Shown here: positions 30,951 through 39,271 of the stretch, piece after piece
Layout: every line of letters starts with the position of its first letter
How positions within the stretch are numbered: the stretch's first letter is position 1
Made by a program: the position numbers and the translations under genes
Notes under the pieces: model-generated
Databases searched by the model: none
What the model was told of the DNA's origin: nothing
The model's input: only the letters and a program-made list of their open reading frames with translations
NCBI GenBank assembly: GCA_030433295.1
Contig: JAUIMJ010000005.1
Location: 1-39,271 of the forward strand
Direction: 5' to 3'
Source of the DNA: a bacterium
GTDB lineage: Bacteria; Bdellovibrionota_C; UBA2361; SZUA-149
Length of the DNA: 39,271 nucleotides

Positions 30951-32675
30951 ATGCCGCATACAATTTTATACCCCTACGTTCTGACCTTTAAGAAGCGATT
31001 CGATGGCTCAAGAAGTAGTCAGTATGTAAAACGCGACATACTACTTGCAATTACAACCCTAATCATAATGGGCTGTATCTTCGCTTGCTTTCACATCGTG
31101 TTCTCCACGATCAAAGGCCTGCCAACAATCTCGGCAATTCTCAGCACAAAAATCATCGAACTGCTGTTCTACTCCTTCTTTATACTTCTGCTCATATCGA
31201 ACTCGGTCGCCCACATCGGTAATATCTACACTGCAGACAATATGAATCTGTTTCTTTCAACACCAATCTCCAGCAGCCGATTGTTCTTCGCTAAATTTTT
31301 GGAGTCGCTTTTTGAAACGGCAATAATGTACTTTGTTTTCATTTCTCCGGTTCTGCTCGCACTGAGCTATTCACTAAAACTACCGGCTGCATTTTTGCTC
31401 GAGGCTCTTCTGCTTTCAGTCCCTTTTCTGATAATCCCGGCCTCCCTCGCATTTGTTTTTTCCACCTTCTTCGTTCGCCTCGCTGCGCGAGTCTGGAAAC
31501 GGGGCGCCTTCTTTTTTATCTTCGTATCCGGAATACTCGTATGGCTGCTGTTCTCGCTTCTCGGTAGCTTGAAGGGGGAAAAAATACATGGCTCCGGAAC
31601 AGAAGCTATTGTCAGGATGATTGGACTGTTCGATAACCCCAATCCGATCTGGCTTCCCTCCCGCTGGATCTCGGAGATATTGTCAACCTACATCAGCGGT
31701 CCGATACAGGAGCAGCAGGCCTTTCAATTGCTGCTGGTCTCTTCCGCCTTCGGCTCCCTGGCACTGGCGTTCCTGCTGTTTGATTTTTTTGCCTTCAGTA
31801 CGCGCTCTCGAGCAGCAACTCAATCACGAGCCCAGGGAAGCAAGAAACAACATGTCGACACCCCTCGACGAATTGTAGAAGCCATCTATTTAAATCTTCC
31901 GATACCGCCGCAGATACGAGCAATAATCCTCAAGGATATTACCTGCCTTCTCCGCGACAGAGCGCAGTCAATGCAGCTCCTTCTCTATACCGGTATCGCA
32001 TTTGCCTACCTGGTGGTGACTGACTTTATGAGTCTGGCACTGGATCTTGCCCCGCGAGAGCTACGCGTCTGGTGGTGTTTTCTGGGAACCGTGAACATAC
32101 TCTTCTCCGGCTTCATCATCTCGGCATTAATGACCAGACTGATATTCCCATCCATAAGTATGGAGGGACGCGCGTTTTGGATTCTTAACTCAGGACCAAT
32201 TCGACTTTCCTCTCTGCTGAATGCGAAATTTTGGTGCTGGTTCCCTCTGGTACTGACAATCGCTCTCGCTCTTACCGTTTCCGGTGCCTGCGCGATTAAG
32301 ATAGATATTCCCCTGCTTCTTGTTTCGGCCTTCGTAAGCGGCAATATCGCGGTCGGGGCCACCGGTCTTGCACTCGGAACAGGGTCAATGTTTGCAAGTT
32401 TTGATTGGGAAACTCCAAGCCAGATATCTTCTGGTTTTGGAACACTCGCCCTGCTTCTCTCCAGTCTGACGCTGGTCGCGGTCAATACCGTTCCGGCTTC
32501 AATAATGATATTTATCGTCCTGATGGAAGAAGTAAGAATAATCCTGGGACCGTACGGATGGCCATCAATGCTGGCCCTTTGCTGTTTTTGTGTCTTTGCA
32601 ATTAATAGAATTGTTGCCCGGAAGGCATCCAGCAAGGGTGTAGCTGCGCTAACGCTGAGGTATCGCTCAGAGTAG
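30951..32675 (+). CDS. ABC-2-like exporter permease (orphan)
   Basis: 574-aa polytopic membrane protein with about twelve hydrophobic segments in two halves, joined by a basic cytoplasmic linker (about 280-320, RSRAATQSRAQGSKKQHVDT). The plan and motifs such as FLSTPISSSRLFFAKFLESL and the second-half ILKDITCLLRDRAQSMQLLL match the large putative ABC exporter permease group. No ATP-binding subunit is next to it, so the ATPase must be elsewhere or the gene has been separated from its partner. AGGG lies 4 bases before ATG 30951. Substrate unknown. Confidence 0.8.
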   Translation: MPHTILYPYVLTFKKRFDGSRSSQYVKRDILLAITTLIIMGCIFACFHIVFSTIKGLPTISAILSTKIIELLFYSFFILLLISNSVAHIGNIYTADNMNLFLSTPISSSRLFFAKFLESLFETAIMYFVFISPVLLALSYSLKLPAAFLLEALLLSVPFLIIPASLAFVFSTFFVRLAARVWKRGAFFFIFVSGILVWLLFSLLGSLKGEKIHGSGTEAIVRMIGLFDNPNPIWLPSRWISEILSTYISGPIQEQQAFQLLLVSSAFGSLALAFLLFDFFAFSTRSRAATQSRAQGSKKQHVDTPRRIVEAIYLNLPIPPQIRAIILKDITCLLRDRAQSMQLLLYTGIAFAYLVVTDFMSLALDLAPRELRVWWCFLGTVNILFSGFIISALMTRLIFPSISMEGRAFWILNSGPIRLSSLLNAKFWCWFPLVLTIALALTVSGACAIKIDIPLLLVSAFVSGNIAVGATGLALGTGSMFASFDWETPSQISSGFGTLALLLSSLTLVAVNTVPASIMIFIVLMEEVRIILGPYGWPSMLALCCFCVFAINRIVARKASSKGVAALTLRYRSE

Positions 32676-32721
32676 TATTCGGAAGCGTATTACCAGTTCT
32701 AGCTTCTACTTGCCTACGGAC

Positions 32722-33903
32722 CTACCCTCGCTCGACTACCAGAGCAGTGGCCTCACCTCCGCCATTACATATGCCACAGGCCCCGCGCTTCACATCAAGT
32801 CGCTCCATCGCATGGAGCAAGGTAACAAGAATACGAGCACCTGAGGCTCCAACCGGGTGCCCCAGCGCTACCGCTCCACCATTGACGTTTAACTTTTCCG
32901 AAGGAATTGAGAGATCACGCTGGCAGGCCAAGGAGACAGCCGAGAAAGCCTCATTGATTTCGAAAAGATCGATATCATCAACAGCCATATCGGCTTTAGA
33001 GAGGGCACTCTTTACCGCTGACACCGGAGCCGTAGTAAACCATTCCGGTGCCTGCGCACTCCAGCCCTGCGAAACAATTTTCGCCATCGGCTTCAGCCCC
33101 TGCTCCTTCGCAAAGGTTTCAGAGCAAAGCAGCAGGACAGCAGCACCGTCATTTATCGAGCTTGCGTTAGCGGCTGTCACTGTGCCGGATTTGTCAAACA
33201 CTGCCCGAAGACTTGGAATCTTTTCTGGTTTTCCCCGACCCGGCTCTTCATCGGTATCGAAGGTAACTTCTGCTTTTCCTTGCTTCACGCTGAGCGAACA
33301 AATTTCATTTTTAAAGTAACCCGCAGCGATGGCGTCATTCGCACGTCGGTAACTCTCAATTGCATACTCATCCTGTTGTTCGCGGCTTAAGGTATATTCG
33401 CGAGCACAAAGCTCAGCGGCATTACCCATATGATAGTCGTTGTAGACGTCCCACAGGGCATCGCGAATAATGCTATCCTCAGCCGCCGAGTGTCCAAGTC
33501 GGGCTCCCCCACGCATTGAGGGGAGCAAATAAGGGGCGAGCGACATATTTTCCATACCACCGGCAATGATGCATGAAGCCTGACCCAATCGAATTGCATT
33601 ATCGGCCAGCATCACGGCCTTCAGTCCTGAACTGCAGACTTTGTTTATGGTCATTGCCTGAGTTCGTTCAGGCAAGCCTGCAAATAGTGCAGCCTGTCGT
33701 GCCGGCGCCTGTCCGATACCCGCAGCCAGCACACAGCCAAGAAGTACTTCCTCTACGAGTTCCGGAGAAAGTCCCGTCGTCGACAACAGTTCCTTCATGA
33801 GCGGCGCTGCGAGTTGCGGGGCCGCCACACCACTTAGCGCACCACTAAAACTTCCAATGGCGGTTCTCTTTGCGGCACATATAACTGTTGATGACAAAGG
33901 CAT
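32722..33903 (-). CDS. Acetyl-CoA C-acyltransferase (thiolase)
   Basis: 393-aa thiolase of the biosynthetic acetyl-CoA acetyltransferase type, which condenses or cleaves acyl-CoA in the cytoplasm. Visible are the nucleophile INKVCSSGLKAV (Cys90), the NEAF motif in FEINEAFSAVSLA, the catalytic His in ALGHPVGASGARI, and the second Cys in GICNGGGEAT. The frame extends to 33981, but ATG 33903 has GGAG 8 bases upstream and gives the normal length. No beta-oxidation or polyhydroxybutyrate genes are adjacent, so direction of use is unclear. Confidence 0.93.
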   Translation of the reverse strand: MPLSSTVICAAKRTAIGSFSGALSGVAAPQLAAPLMKELLSTTGLSPELVEEVLLGCVLAAGIGQAPARQAALFAGLPERTQAMTINKVCSSGLKAVMLADNAIRLGQASCIIAGGMENMSLAPYLLPSMRGGARLGHSAAEDSIIRDALWDVYNDYHMGNAAELCAREYTLSREQQDEYAIESYRRANDAIAAGYFKNEICSLSVKQGKAEVTFDTDEEPGRGKPEKIPSLRAVFDKSGTVTAANASSINDGAAVLLLCSETFAKEQGLKPMAKIVSQGWSAQAPEWFTTAPVSAVKSALSKADMAVDDIDLFEINEAFSAVSLACQRDLSIPSEKLNVNGGAVALGHPVGASGARILVTLLHAMERLDVKRGACGICNGGGEATALVVERG

Positions 33904-34352
33904 GCATCTTCTCCCATTCGTTAGAATCAATACGCGGCCGGGCAAACGTACCATGAAGAGCAGGGCAGAGCCTGCCCGCAAAGGCCTTCTTCCAGAATAT
34001 CAGCCGCGCTCAGGCCCGAGCAACACTGTGAGGGTCCCTCTGAAGACTACACTGATTCTTATCCGCTTAGGTAGTTTTCAGTTACCCCCATGAGGTCTGT
34101 CGCATGAGTTCTCGGAAGTCGAGAACCGCGAACTGCTTGGCCTCCGGAACTGCTAAGAATCCCTATTTATTGGGATTTTGTCGAGCCCCTCTCTCCGCGA
34201 TGCGCAAAGCAGTGGGGCTCTAAAGTAGATACTGCCAGAGGTCGACTTATTAGGTAGCGGGGTGAACAGCCGGAACGCGGACACTATTTAGACTTGTCCG
34301 GTGAGGTATTTTCCCATCGTCGCTGGAATCAAACATTTTCGGAGATAGAATT
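33904..34352. promoter_or_regulatory. Divergent promoter region of thiolase and response regulator
   Basis: 450 bases without a credible gene. A hairpin-forming inverted repeat (CGGACA/TGTCCG with an 11-base loop, 34278-34300) sits about 50 bases before the regulator start and could be an operator. GGAG lies 8 bases before ATG 34353. No standard promoter pair was assigned. Confidence 0.35.
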
Positions 34353-34727
34353 ATGGCGCGGGTGTTACTTGTAGATGATGACGATCAGCTTCGGTCTATG
34401 GTCACGCAAATGCTCGAAAGGGAAGGATTTGAAGTCACCGAGGCCTCAAATGGCGTCGAGGGCTTAGAGAGCTATGCCGACCTCGAAACCGACATCATAC
34501 TTCTGGATATGGTAATGCCGAGACGAGATGGTCTGATGACATTGCAGGACCTGCTTGCCTCCTATCCACGTGCGCGGGTGATTGCTATGTCCGGAGGTTC
34601 ACGTGGAAGGGCTTCATGGTTGCCAATTGCTAAGCGTGCGGGCGCAGTCGGTGTCCTCAAGAAACCATTCACTAAAGACCAGCTTATGGATAGTCTCGCC
34701 GCGGCACTGGCTAATCCCTGGAAATAA
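34353..34727 (+). CDS. CheY-like single-domain response regulator
   Basis: 124-aa stand-alone receiver domain. VLLVDDDDQLR supplies the acidic pocket, Asp52 in ILLDMVMPRRDG is the phospho-acceptor, and the switch Thr/Ser (IAMSGGSRG) and Lys (GVLKKPFTKDQL) are present. There is no output domain, so it acts by protein contact, like CheY or a phosphorelay intermediate. A GGAG site precedes it. A REC-kinase protein follows 26 bases downstream and is likely its partner. Confidence 0.92.
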   Translation: MARVLLVDDDDQLRSMVTQMLEREGFEVTEASNGVEGLESYADLETDIILLDMVMPRRDGLMTLQDLLASYPRARVIAMSGGSRGRASWLPIAKRAGAVGVLKKPFTKDQLMDSLAAALANPWK

Positions 34728-34753
34728 TTTCTTTCCGGAAATCTCTGAGTGGC

Positions 34754-35920
34754 ATGATGATTAATTCCCAACAGAACAGGCGAACCCCGAAGTCGTACGA
34801 CCGCCTCCGGGACCTCTTTTTCCGCGACATTGAAATATTACTGATCGAGGACAGCGCGGTAGATCAGGTCGTGTTTTGCAGATACGTCGAGCGTTCACAG
34901 ATGCCGTTTGTCGTCACGGCGGTCGGTAGCCTTGCCGAGGCTCGGGAGAAGCTGGCGAACAAACATTTCGATATTATAGTTGCCGACTACTACCTTCCCG
35001 ACGGAGTATGTCTTGAGCTCGGCATTATCTTTTACGAATATCCTGTCGTCGTAATGACCGGCGGTGGTGACGAAAAAATCGCCGTCGGTGTTATGAAAGC
35101 AGGAGCCAAGGACTACCTGATAAAGGGAACCGGGAGTGGGGCACTGAAGATGCTACCCCTTACCCTTGAAAATGTGCTTATTCGACATCACGCCGAAAGG
35201 GAGCGAGAGGAGCTTGAGGCGCGTGCTGACGAAATGCAAAAAATGGAATCCCTTGGTCGTCTTGCCGGCGGTATCGCCCACGATTTCAACAACATTCTGG
35301 GTTCCATAATCGGTTACACGGAACTCGCCGTTGAGGACGTTGAAGAAGATTCAATTACCAGGCGAAACTTACAGGAAGTTTTGATTGCCGCACAGCGAGC
35401 GTCTCATCTCGTTGAACAAATTCTTGCCTACACAAGAGATAGCGCCGAAGAGAGGGTTCGCGTTGACCTGGTTGAAGTCCTCGATGAGGTGATGAACATG
35501 CTTGCTCACAGCATTCCAAAAAATGTGGAGATCGAGATAATACGTCAGGTCGACTACGCCTACGTACATGGAAATGAAACAAACCTGTACCAGGTTGTTA
35601 TGAACCTCATAACAAACGGCATTCAGGCAATGGAAGCTGAGGGGGGAATACTAAAGATACGAATGATGGAAATCATCCAGGGTCGCAAGCCCATGATCTG
35701 CGTGGAAATCAGTGATCAGGGATGTGGCATCAATCGGGACCACCTTGAGCGCATATTCGAACCGTTCTTCACAACGAAGGCCCCGGGCAAAGGAACCGGC
35801 ATGGGTCTGGCGGCAGTTCAGGGAATCGTGGAGTACCACAACGGAAGAATTGATGTGAGTAGCCAGGTCGGAGTCGGCTCCGTGTTTACCTTACAGCTCC
35901 CCTCTGATCTAAACGACTGA
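34754..35920 (+). CDS. REC-histidine kinase hybrid
   Basis: 388-aa soluble kinase. An N-terminal REC domain (about 25-140) has IEDS and Asp78 in [10 protein letters not shown] short coiled-coil linker ([20 protein letters not shown]) leads to a HisKA domain with [12 protein letters not shown] (His176), the subtype with HDFNN instead of HE. A HATPase_c domain follows with [10 protein letters not shown] (N-box), SDQGCGI (G1), [19 protein letters not shown] (F/G2) and a final QLPSD. No membrane helix. It probably forms a phosphorelay with the regulator just upstream. Start ATG 34754; ATG 34757 is equivalent. Confidence 0.92.
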   Translation: MMINSQQNRRTPKSYDRLRDLFFRDIEILLIEDSAVDQVVFCRYVERSQMPFVVTAVGSLAEAREKLANKHFDIIVADYYLPDGVCLELGIIFYEYPVVVMTGGGDEKIAVGVMKAGAKDYLIKGTGSGALKMLPLTLENVLIRHHAEREREELEARADEMQKMESLGRLAGGIAHDFNNILGSIIGYTELAVEDVEEDSITRRNLQEVLIAAQRASHLVEQILAYTRDSAEERVRVDLVEVLDEVMNMLAHSIPKNVEIEIIRQVDYAYVHGNETNLYQVVMNLITNGIQAMEAEGGILKIRMMEIIQGRKPMICVEISDQGCGINRDHLERIFEPFFTTKAPGKGTGMGLAAVQGIVEYHNGRIDVSSQVGVGSVFTLQLPSDLND

Positions 35921-35966
35921 AGCGGTCCGAGATACGAGGCCACCAGCCATATCCACAGACCGCTTC
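35919..35966. terminator. Long-loop hairpin at kinase 3' end
   Basis: Perfect 9-bp stem (GAAGCGGTC/GACCGCTTC) with a 30-base loop, starting within the kinase stop codon and lying 30 bases before the end of the convergent secreted-protein gene. No T tract, so termination is tentative. Confidence 0.4.
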
Positions 35967-35995
35967 GTCGAACTATCCGAAAACGAGCACTTTCC

Positions 35996-36763
35996 TTACA
36001 GCTGCTGCTCTCGTCCCGACATACTGGTCTGACCAACGAGAGACAAACCACCACTCGCCGAGGATGAATAACTCGAAACACGACCACTCAGACCACCAAA
36101 TGGCGCTGTGTTGGAAACGATAATCGAGCCAAACTGATTCGCACCAGCAACACTGTGAACATCAAAGTCCGTCCTGGAGTTTGGAGCGACGTTGACGAGC
36201 ACGCCATCAGCAACCACGGTACCGTCATTCTGGCGAATGGTAATGCTGGCAGTTACATTTCCGGAAGTTCTGTTTTCCAACTCGAGAAAGACAAAAGAGG
36301 CGACGTTGGTGTTATAGCCACCAAACAGAGTCGTTTCCAGACACTCTATCGAAGCCAGGATGAAACTTCCTCCTTCAATAGCACCGACCCCCATTGACAT
36401 TTCGCCGCTGGTAGGAGCGATGAAGCACAGTCGATTGTCGTCCTTGGTGTTGTCATCAACGGTGGAAACAATTGGTTCGGAATCTCCACAAAGGACCGCC
36501 GTGATTGGATCACCGTTTGCATCAATCACCGTACTCAGCATGTCTACCTTACTGTCGTCCTCAGGTAGAAAACTGCAGGCGTAACTGCGATTCTTCACGG
36601 TGTTGATGACAACGCTGTCACCAGCGACCAGACTCTCTAGTCCGTTATTGTTGTTGTTTGCAACACGAGATCCAACCGTTACGTAGGCCGTGTCAGCAAA
36701 TGCAGAAGTCGGGACAACAACAAGCGCCAGCATTGCAAATATCTTTGAAAGTCTTGTTTTCAT
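35996..36763 (-). CDS. Secreted protein of unknown function
   Basis: 255-aa exported protein. The signal peptide MKTRLSKIFAMLALVVVPTS ends SAFA before DTAYVTVG. The mature part has a poly-Asn stretch (ANNNNNGLES), four Cys that could form two disulfides, and beta-rich segments (ASFVFLELENRTSGNVTASI). The C terminus is Ser/Gly-rich (SSYSSSASGGLSLVGQ). No family was recognised. ATG 36763 with GGGAG 7 bases upstream is preferred over the open extension to 36796. It may be a periplasmic or surface beta protein. Confidence 0.75.
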   Translation of the reverse strand: MKTRLSKIFAMLALVVVPTSAFADTAYVTVGSRVANNNNNGLESLVAGDSVVINTVKNRSYACSFLPEDDSKVDMLSTVIDANGDPITAVLCGDSEPIVSTVDDNTKDDNRLCFIAPTSGEMSMGVGAIEGGSFILASIECLETTLFGGYNTNVASFVFLELENRTSGNVTASITIRQNDGTVVADGVLVNVAPNSRTDFDVHSVAGANQFGSIIVSNTAPFGGLSGRVSSYSSSASGGLSLVGQTSMSGREQQL

Positions 36764-36953
36764 TTTCAGGCTCCCTTCGTGATTTTCCTCAATCACCGTT
36801 ACTGATGAACAAAGCAGTTACTTCATATCATCAGCGAGCCTGCTAAAGAAGAACTTAAAAAAATATTCGGTTTAGGTCAGCAAAAACAAAAAACAGCTTG
36901 TATTAAATAAATAATCCCGGGCACGACCTCATCAAAACGACTTATTTTATCGG

Positions 36954-38576
36954 CTATTCTTCTCCTTCTATTCGACTACCTTTAAAGTCGGCCCACGTGT
37001 AAACGGCAACCGCAGTAACGAAGTTAGGTATCGTGTATTCAAACCAGGACTTATTTCGCAAATCGCGATGGCGCTGCTGCCACCAGTGCTCCCAGGAATC
37101 GCGATATTTAGGTACACGTAGGCCCTCAGGGGTGACCCTATACGTATACGGCTCTTTGGATTCCGGTAGGACACCGTTGCTCCGATACCTGCTCACTGCA
37201 GAAAGCACATCTGTCGACAGCATTTGCATCTCCGACAATCGAATCCGCGATCCGTCCTGTTTCGCGAGAATGAGATTGCTTTCCAGAATGAAGCGCTCCG
37301 TTGGAAAAACGCTGACTATTCCAAACATCCAGATGAGCAGGCCAAATCCTATGCGAACCGGTTCGTGGCGTTTGGGAGAAAAAGCAACAAGCACGAGTAT
37401 ACCCAACAAAATTGCACAATACAAAACCGTGTACAGAGCATAAAACTTTTCGTAGCTAAAACCGTAATAGTAGACATACATCAACATCCTGTGCGCCGCG
37501 GAGGCGAGTATCAGCAGAGATGCGGAGGCGAAGACGCGCAAGAGGTATTCAACTGTTTGATTGGTTTTTCTATACATGAAGACAAACAAACTGACGTTGA
37601 TAGCGGAGACAAAGAACAACTGCCAGAAGCCGCTTTTCACCAATGATTCCGTCTTAAGAAATTCCATTGGCAACTCACTGACAAAGAGGCGCTCAAGCTG
37701 AACAGAAAGAAAGAGGAGATAGACCGCAAGGAGTCCGGCTACGACAATACCTGCAACCAGAGAATCCAGTGAGGACACGCGGGCCTCTCCCGGGACCGCT
37801 ATCTTTCCCGCCCAGAGGATAGCAAAGGCCATGGTGAACGACGCAATAAGCAAGGCGACGAAAAGCTTCATGACAAAGCTGAGACTGATGAACGTCTCCA
37901 GATATAAAAGCACCGACTCAATGCGTTCTCCAAACACACTATCTGCTGCCATCAGGAGGGGAATAACGACCGCAGCGACCACTGCGAAGCTGGCAACGCC
38001 CAGAAGGATTCTTCCCGCGAGCTGCACTTCGATGCGCATTTTTTCTGCGCAGTACATTCGAATCTGATAGGACGCTACTCCCAGCCACTGGAATGAGCCG
38101 CAGAACGCCAGCAAAAAGACCTGCATCACATAGAGAAAGCCCCACGACTCTCTTGGATGATCCTCGGTCATCCAGAGCGTCTTGTAGAAGAGCAGTGCCG
38201 TAGGAAAGACAAAAAGCGCAATAAGCTTAAAGAAGGGGTTCTCGTATAGTGCAAAACTAAGCGCTATCAGTGCCAGGGGAATCAACCACTCGGTTTTCCC
38301 CCGCCAGGAGAACGTCGAGGTATCGGAGTCTCGACACACAAGCAGAAGGAGCGAGAAACAAAACGCGCTGGCGTTAAGTCCCAGGGCATAAATACCTCGG
38401 GTCCAGAACCCCCAGTGCGTAAGTACCCAGTAGGCCCCAAGTATCAGGGCCACCGGCGCAAAGAAGTTGCGGAAGCGCTCAATGCGAGTGTCATCACCGA
38501 GCGCGGTGGCTAAGTCCTGTGCTTCAATCGATTCATGCTGGGTCTTGTTATCTTCATGCTGTTTTTCGTCCGACAT
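36954..38576 (-). CDS. DUF4173-like polytopic membrane protein
   Basis: 540-aa integral membrane protein with about twelve to thirteen helices, an acidic polar N terminus of about 40 residues and a soluble C-terminal part of about 110 residues (from SNLILAKQDGSRIRLSEMQM). The block VKSGFWQLFFVSAINVSLFV and the following ASAAHRMLMYVYYYGFSYEK resemble the DUF4173/DUF4153 group. No biochemical role is established for that group. Start ATG 38576. It is upstream of the secreted-protein gene on the same strand but separated by about 190 AT-rich bases, so cotranscription is uncertain. Confidence 0.8.
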   Translation of the reverse strand: MSDEKQHEDNKTQHESIEAQDLATALGDDTRIERFRNFFAPVALILGAYWVLTHWGFWTRGIYALGLNASAFCFSLLLLVCRDSDTSTFSWRGKTEWLIPLALIALSFALYENPFFKLIALFVFPTALLFYKTLWMTEDHPRESWGFLYVMQVFLLAFCGSFQWLGVASYQIRMYCAEKMRIEVQLAGRILLGVASFAVVAAVVIPLLMAADSVFGERIESVLLYLETFISLSFVMKLFVALLIASFTMAFAILWAGKIAVPGEARVSSLDSLVAGIVVAGLLAVYLLFLSVQLERLFVSELPMEFLKTESLVKSGFWQLFFVSAINVSLFVFMYRKTNQTVEYLLRVFASASLLILASAAHRMLMYVYYYGFSYEKFYALYTVLYCAILLGILVLVAFSPKRHEPVRIGFGLLIWMFGIVSVFPTERFILESNLILAKQDGSRIRLSEMQMLSTDVLSAVSRYRSNGVLPESKEPYTYRVTPEGLRVPKYRDSWEHWWQQRHRDLRNKSWFEYTIPNFVTAVAVYTWADFKGSRIEGEE

Positions 38577-38853
38577 CAGTTCTCTCCATTGTCCATACTA
38601 CTGTGCTTAGTATAGCGAGGGAGATTGAAGGGGCATTGATCGCAATGTGAAATTTGTATGAAATCTTACCCCGGCAGAGGGAAGTATCTGGTCGAATTCG
38701 TTTAGATCTGAGCAGCGGCGAGTGGCCGAAGAAAACGCTGGTAGCCCAGGATACGCCGGGGAGATACGGGAAGCGATGGTCCCGGGCCACATCTGCGTTC
38801 CGGAGAAGGCGCGGCGTGACGTGACCCGGGAGGAGGAAATTTTCGAAAGGAAG
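38577..38853. other. Gap with GC-rich 3' flank of yceI
   Basis: About 277 bases between the YceI gene end and the DUF4173-like gene start. The part at 38700-38850 is GC-rich and contains an inverted repeat built on CCCGGG (TCCCGGG/CCCGGGA, near 38778-38832), which could fold downstream of yceI. Open frames on both strands cross it, but none has a ribosome site and family support. Confidence 0.35.
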
Positions 38854-39271
38854 TTACTTCTTCTTGATAGCTTCAACTTCCAGAATTATCTTTACGTCTT
38901 CACCAACAACCAGGCCTCCGGACTCCAGCAATTTGTTCCACGTCAGTCCGAAGTCTTTTCGGTTAATTTTTGCGGTCGCCTCAAAAGCCACACGATCGTT
39001 ACCCCAGGGATCAGTCGCCTGGCCGAGAAACTCTGTATCCAGTTCTACTGCACGCGTCACACCATTGATCGTAAGATCACCAACGACCGTAAAGGAATCT
39101 GCTTTTGCATTTTTGATACTCTTGGATACGAACTTCATGGTCGGAGACTTCTCGACATTGAAAAAATCCCCACTGCGCAAATGATCGTCACGTTTTTCAT
39201 TCTGCGTGTCTACGCTTGCCGTTTTCACCTCGGCTTCGACACTGGATGAAGCAACGGCCTTGGGGTCAAAC
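38854..39271 (-). CDS. YceI-family protein (5' end beyond window)
   Basis: C-terminal part of a YceI family protein; the frame stays open to the window edge, so the start and any signal peptide are outside. The visible sequence carries the family pattern FDPKAVASSSVEAEVKTA, then DTQNEKRDDHLRSGDFFNVE, MKFVSK, FTVVGDLTINGVTRAVELDT, and a typical ending KIILEVEAIKKK. YceI proteins are lipocalin-like beta barrels that bind isoprenoid-type lipids in the periplasm; the specific ligand is unknown. Confidence 0.9.
   Translation of the reverse strand, partial: FDPKAVASSSVEAEVKTASVDTQNEKRDDHLRSGDFFNVEKSPTMKFVSKSIKNAKADSFTVVGDLTINGVTRAVELDTEFLGQATDPWGNDRVAFEATAKINRKDFGLTWNKLLESGGLVVGEDVKIILEVEAIKKK

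Noticed and set aside
32006-32635. 209-codon open frame on the minus strand
   Set aside because: It lies entirely antisense to the ABC-2-like permease gene, has no ribosome site or family match, and its composition mirrors the real gene.
38722-39249. 175-codon plus-strand frame over the end of the window
   Set aside because: Most of it is antisense to the well-supported YceI coding region. The first 44 codons lie outside but have no ribosome site or recognisable domain.
1-39271. Search for CRISPR arrays, tRNA/rRNA genes, insertion sequences and attachment sites
   Set aside because: No regularly spaced repeats, tRNA-type signatures or transposase-like frames were found on reading both strands. 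The only dispersed repeat seen is the palindromic element at 24349-24545.

Overview
This 39.3 kb window is bacterial chromosome, densely coded on both strands, with base composition that looks close to balanced. It suggests a Gram-negative (two-membrane) bacterium, probably an uncultivated Proteobacteria-like lineage. The reasons are an O-antigen-ligase-type protein, an ArnT-like lipid-linked glycosyltransferase, several lipoproteins with clear lipoboxes (two in the FlgO family), a DUF4124-like exported protein and type III export-gate genes. No rRNA, tRNA, CRISPR array, transposase or phage gene was recognised, so the taxonomic call is inference only.

Layout. (1) 134-2830, minus strand: RNase PH, RdgB/HAM1 pyrophosphatase, a PPC/DUF296 protein and an SGNH hydrolase, with a hairpin after rdgB. 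(2) 3274-3927: a DUF4124-like exported protein. (3) 4003-10207, minus strand: a tight four-gene operon of a secreted VWA protein with five Ig-like repeats, a zinc metallopeptidase-like protein, a D-Ala-D-Ala-ligase-type ATP-grasp enzyme and a GT39/ArnT-like membrane glycosyltransferase. (4) 10208-18382: a regulatory and secretion island. The minus strand carries sctR-sctS-sctT-sctU, a 42-codon frame, a 104-aa protein and a TPR protein. Around them sit three sigma-70-like genes (one with basic tails, one with a C-terminal membrane anchor, one FliA/WhiG-like) and a small partner protein overlapping the membrane-anchored sigma. SctU stops before the NPTH autocleavage domain. (5) 18409-20888: an O-antigen ligase/polymerase-like protein and, divergently, a low-molecular-weight tyrosine phosphatase. 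(6) 20956-24318: superoxide dismutase, a REC-histidine kinase protein and FabD. (7) 24349-24545: two copies of an intergenic palindromic repeat. (8) 24544-26601: two divergent FlgO-like lipoproteins whose 5' ends overlap, then a small zinc-ribbon-like protein. (9) 26974-33903: an AGCS amino-acid:cation symporter, a Tat/lipoprotein Rieske-like protein with altered cluster ligands, an unrecognised 307-aa protein, an orphan ABC-2-like permease and a thiolase. (10) 34353-39271: a CheY-like regulator and a REC-histidine kinase in one operon, a secreted unknown, a DUF4173-like membrane protein, and a YceI protein cut by the window end.

How the genes may work together. The region-4 island looks like the core of a type III export apparatus with its own dedicated transcription factors. 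SctV, the ATPase, the secretin or ring proteins and the needle or filament are not in this window. The region-3 operon pairs an adhesin-like VWA surface protein with an amide-bond-forming ligase and a peptidase, which suggests making or modifying a peptide or cell-surface structure. These two blocks are the least conventional parts of the window. Most of the rest is housekeeping, envelope and signalling.
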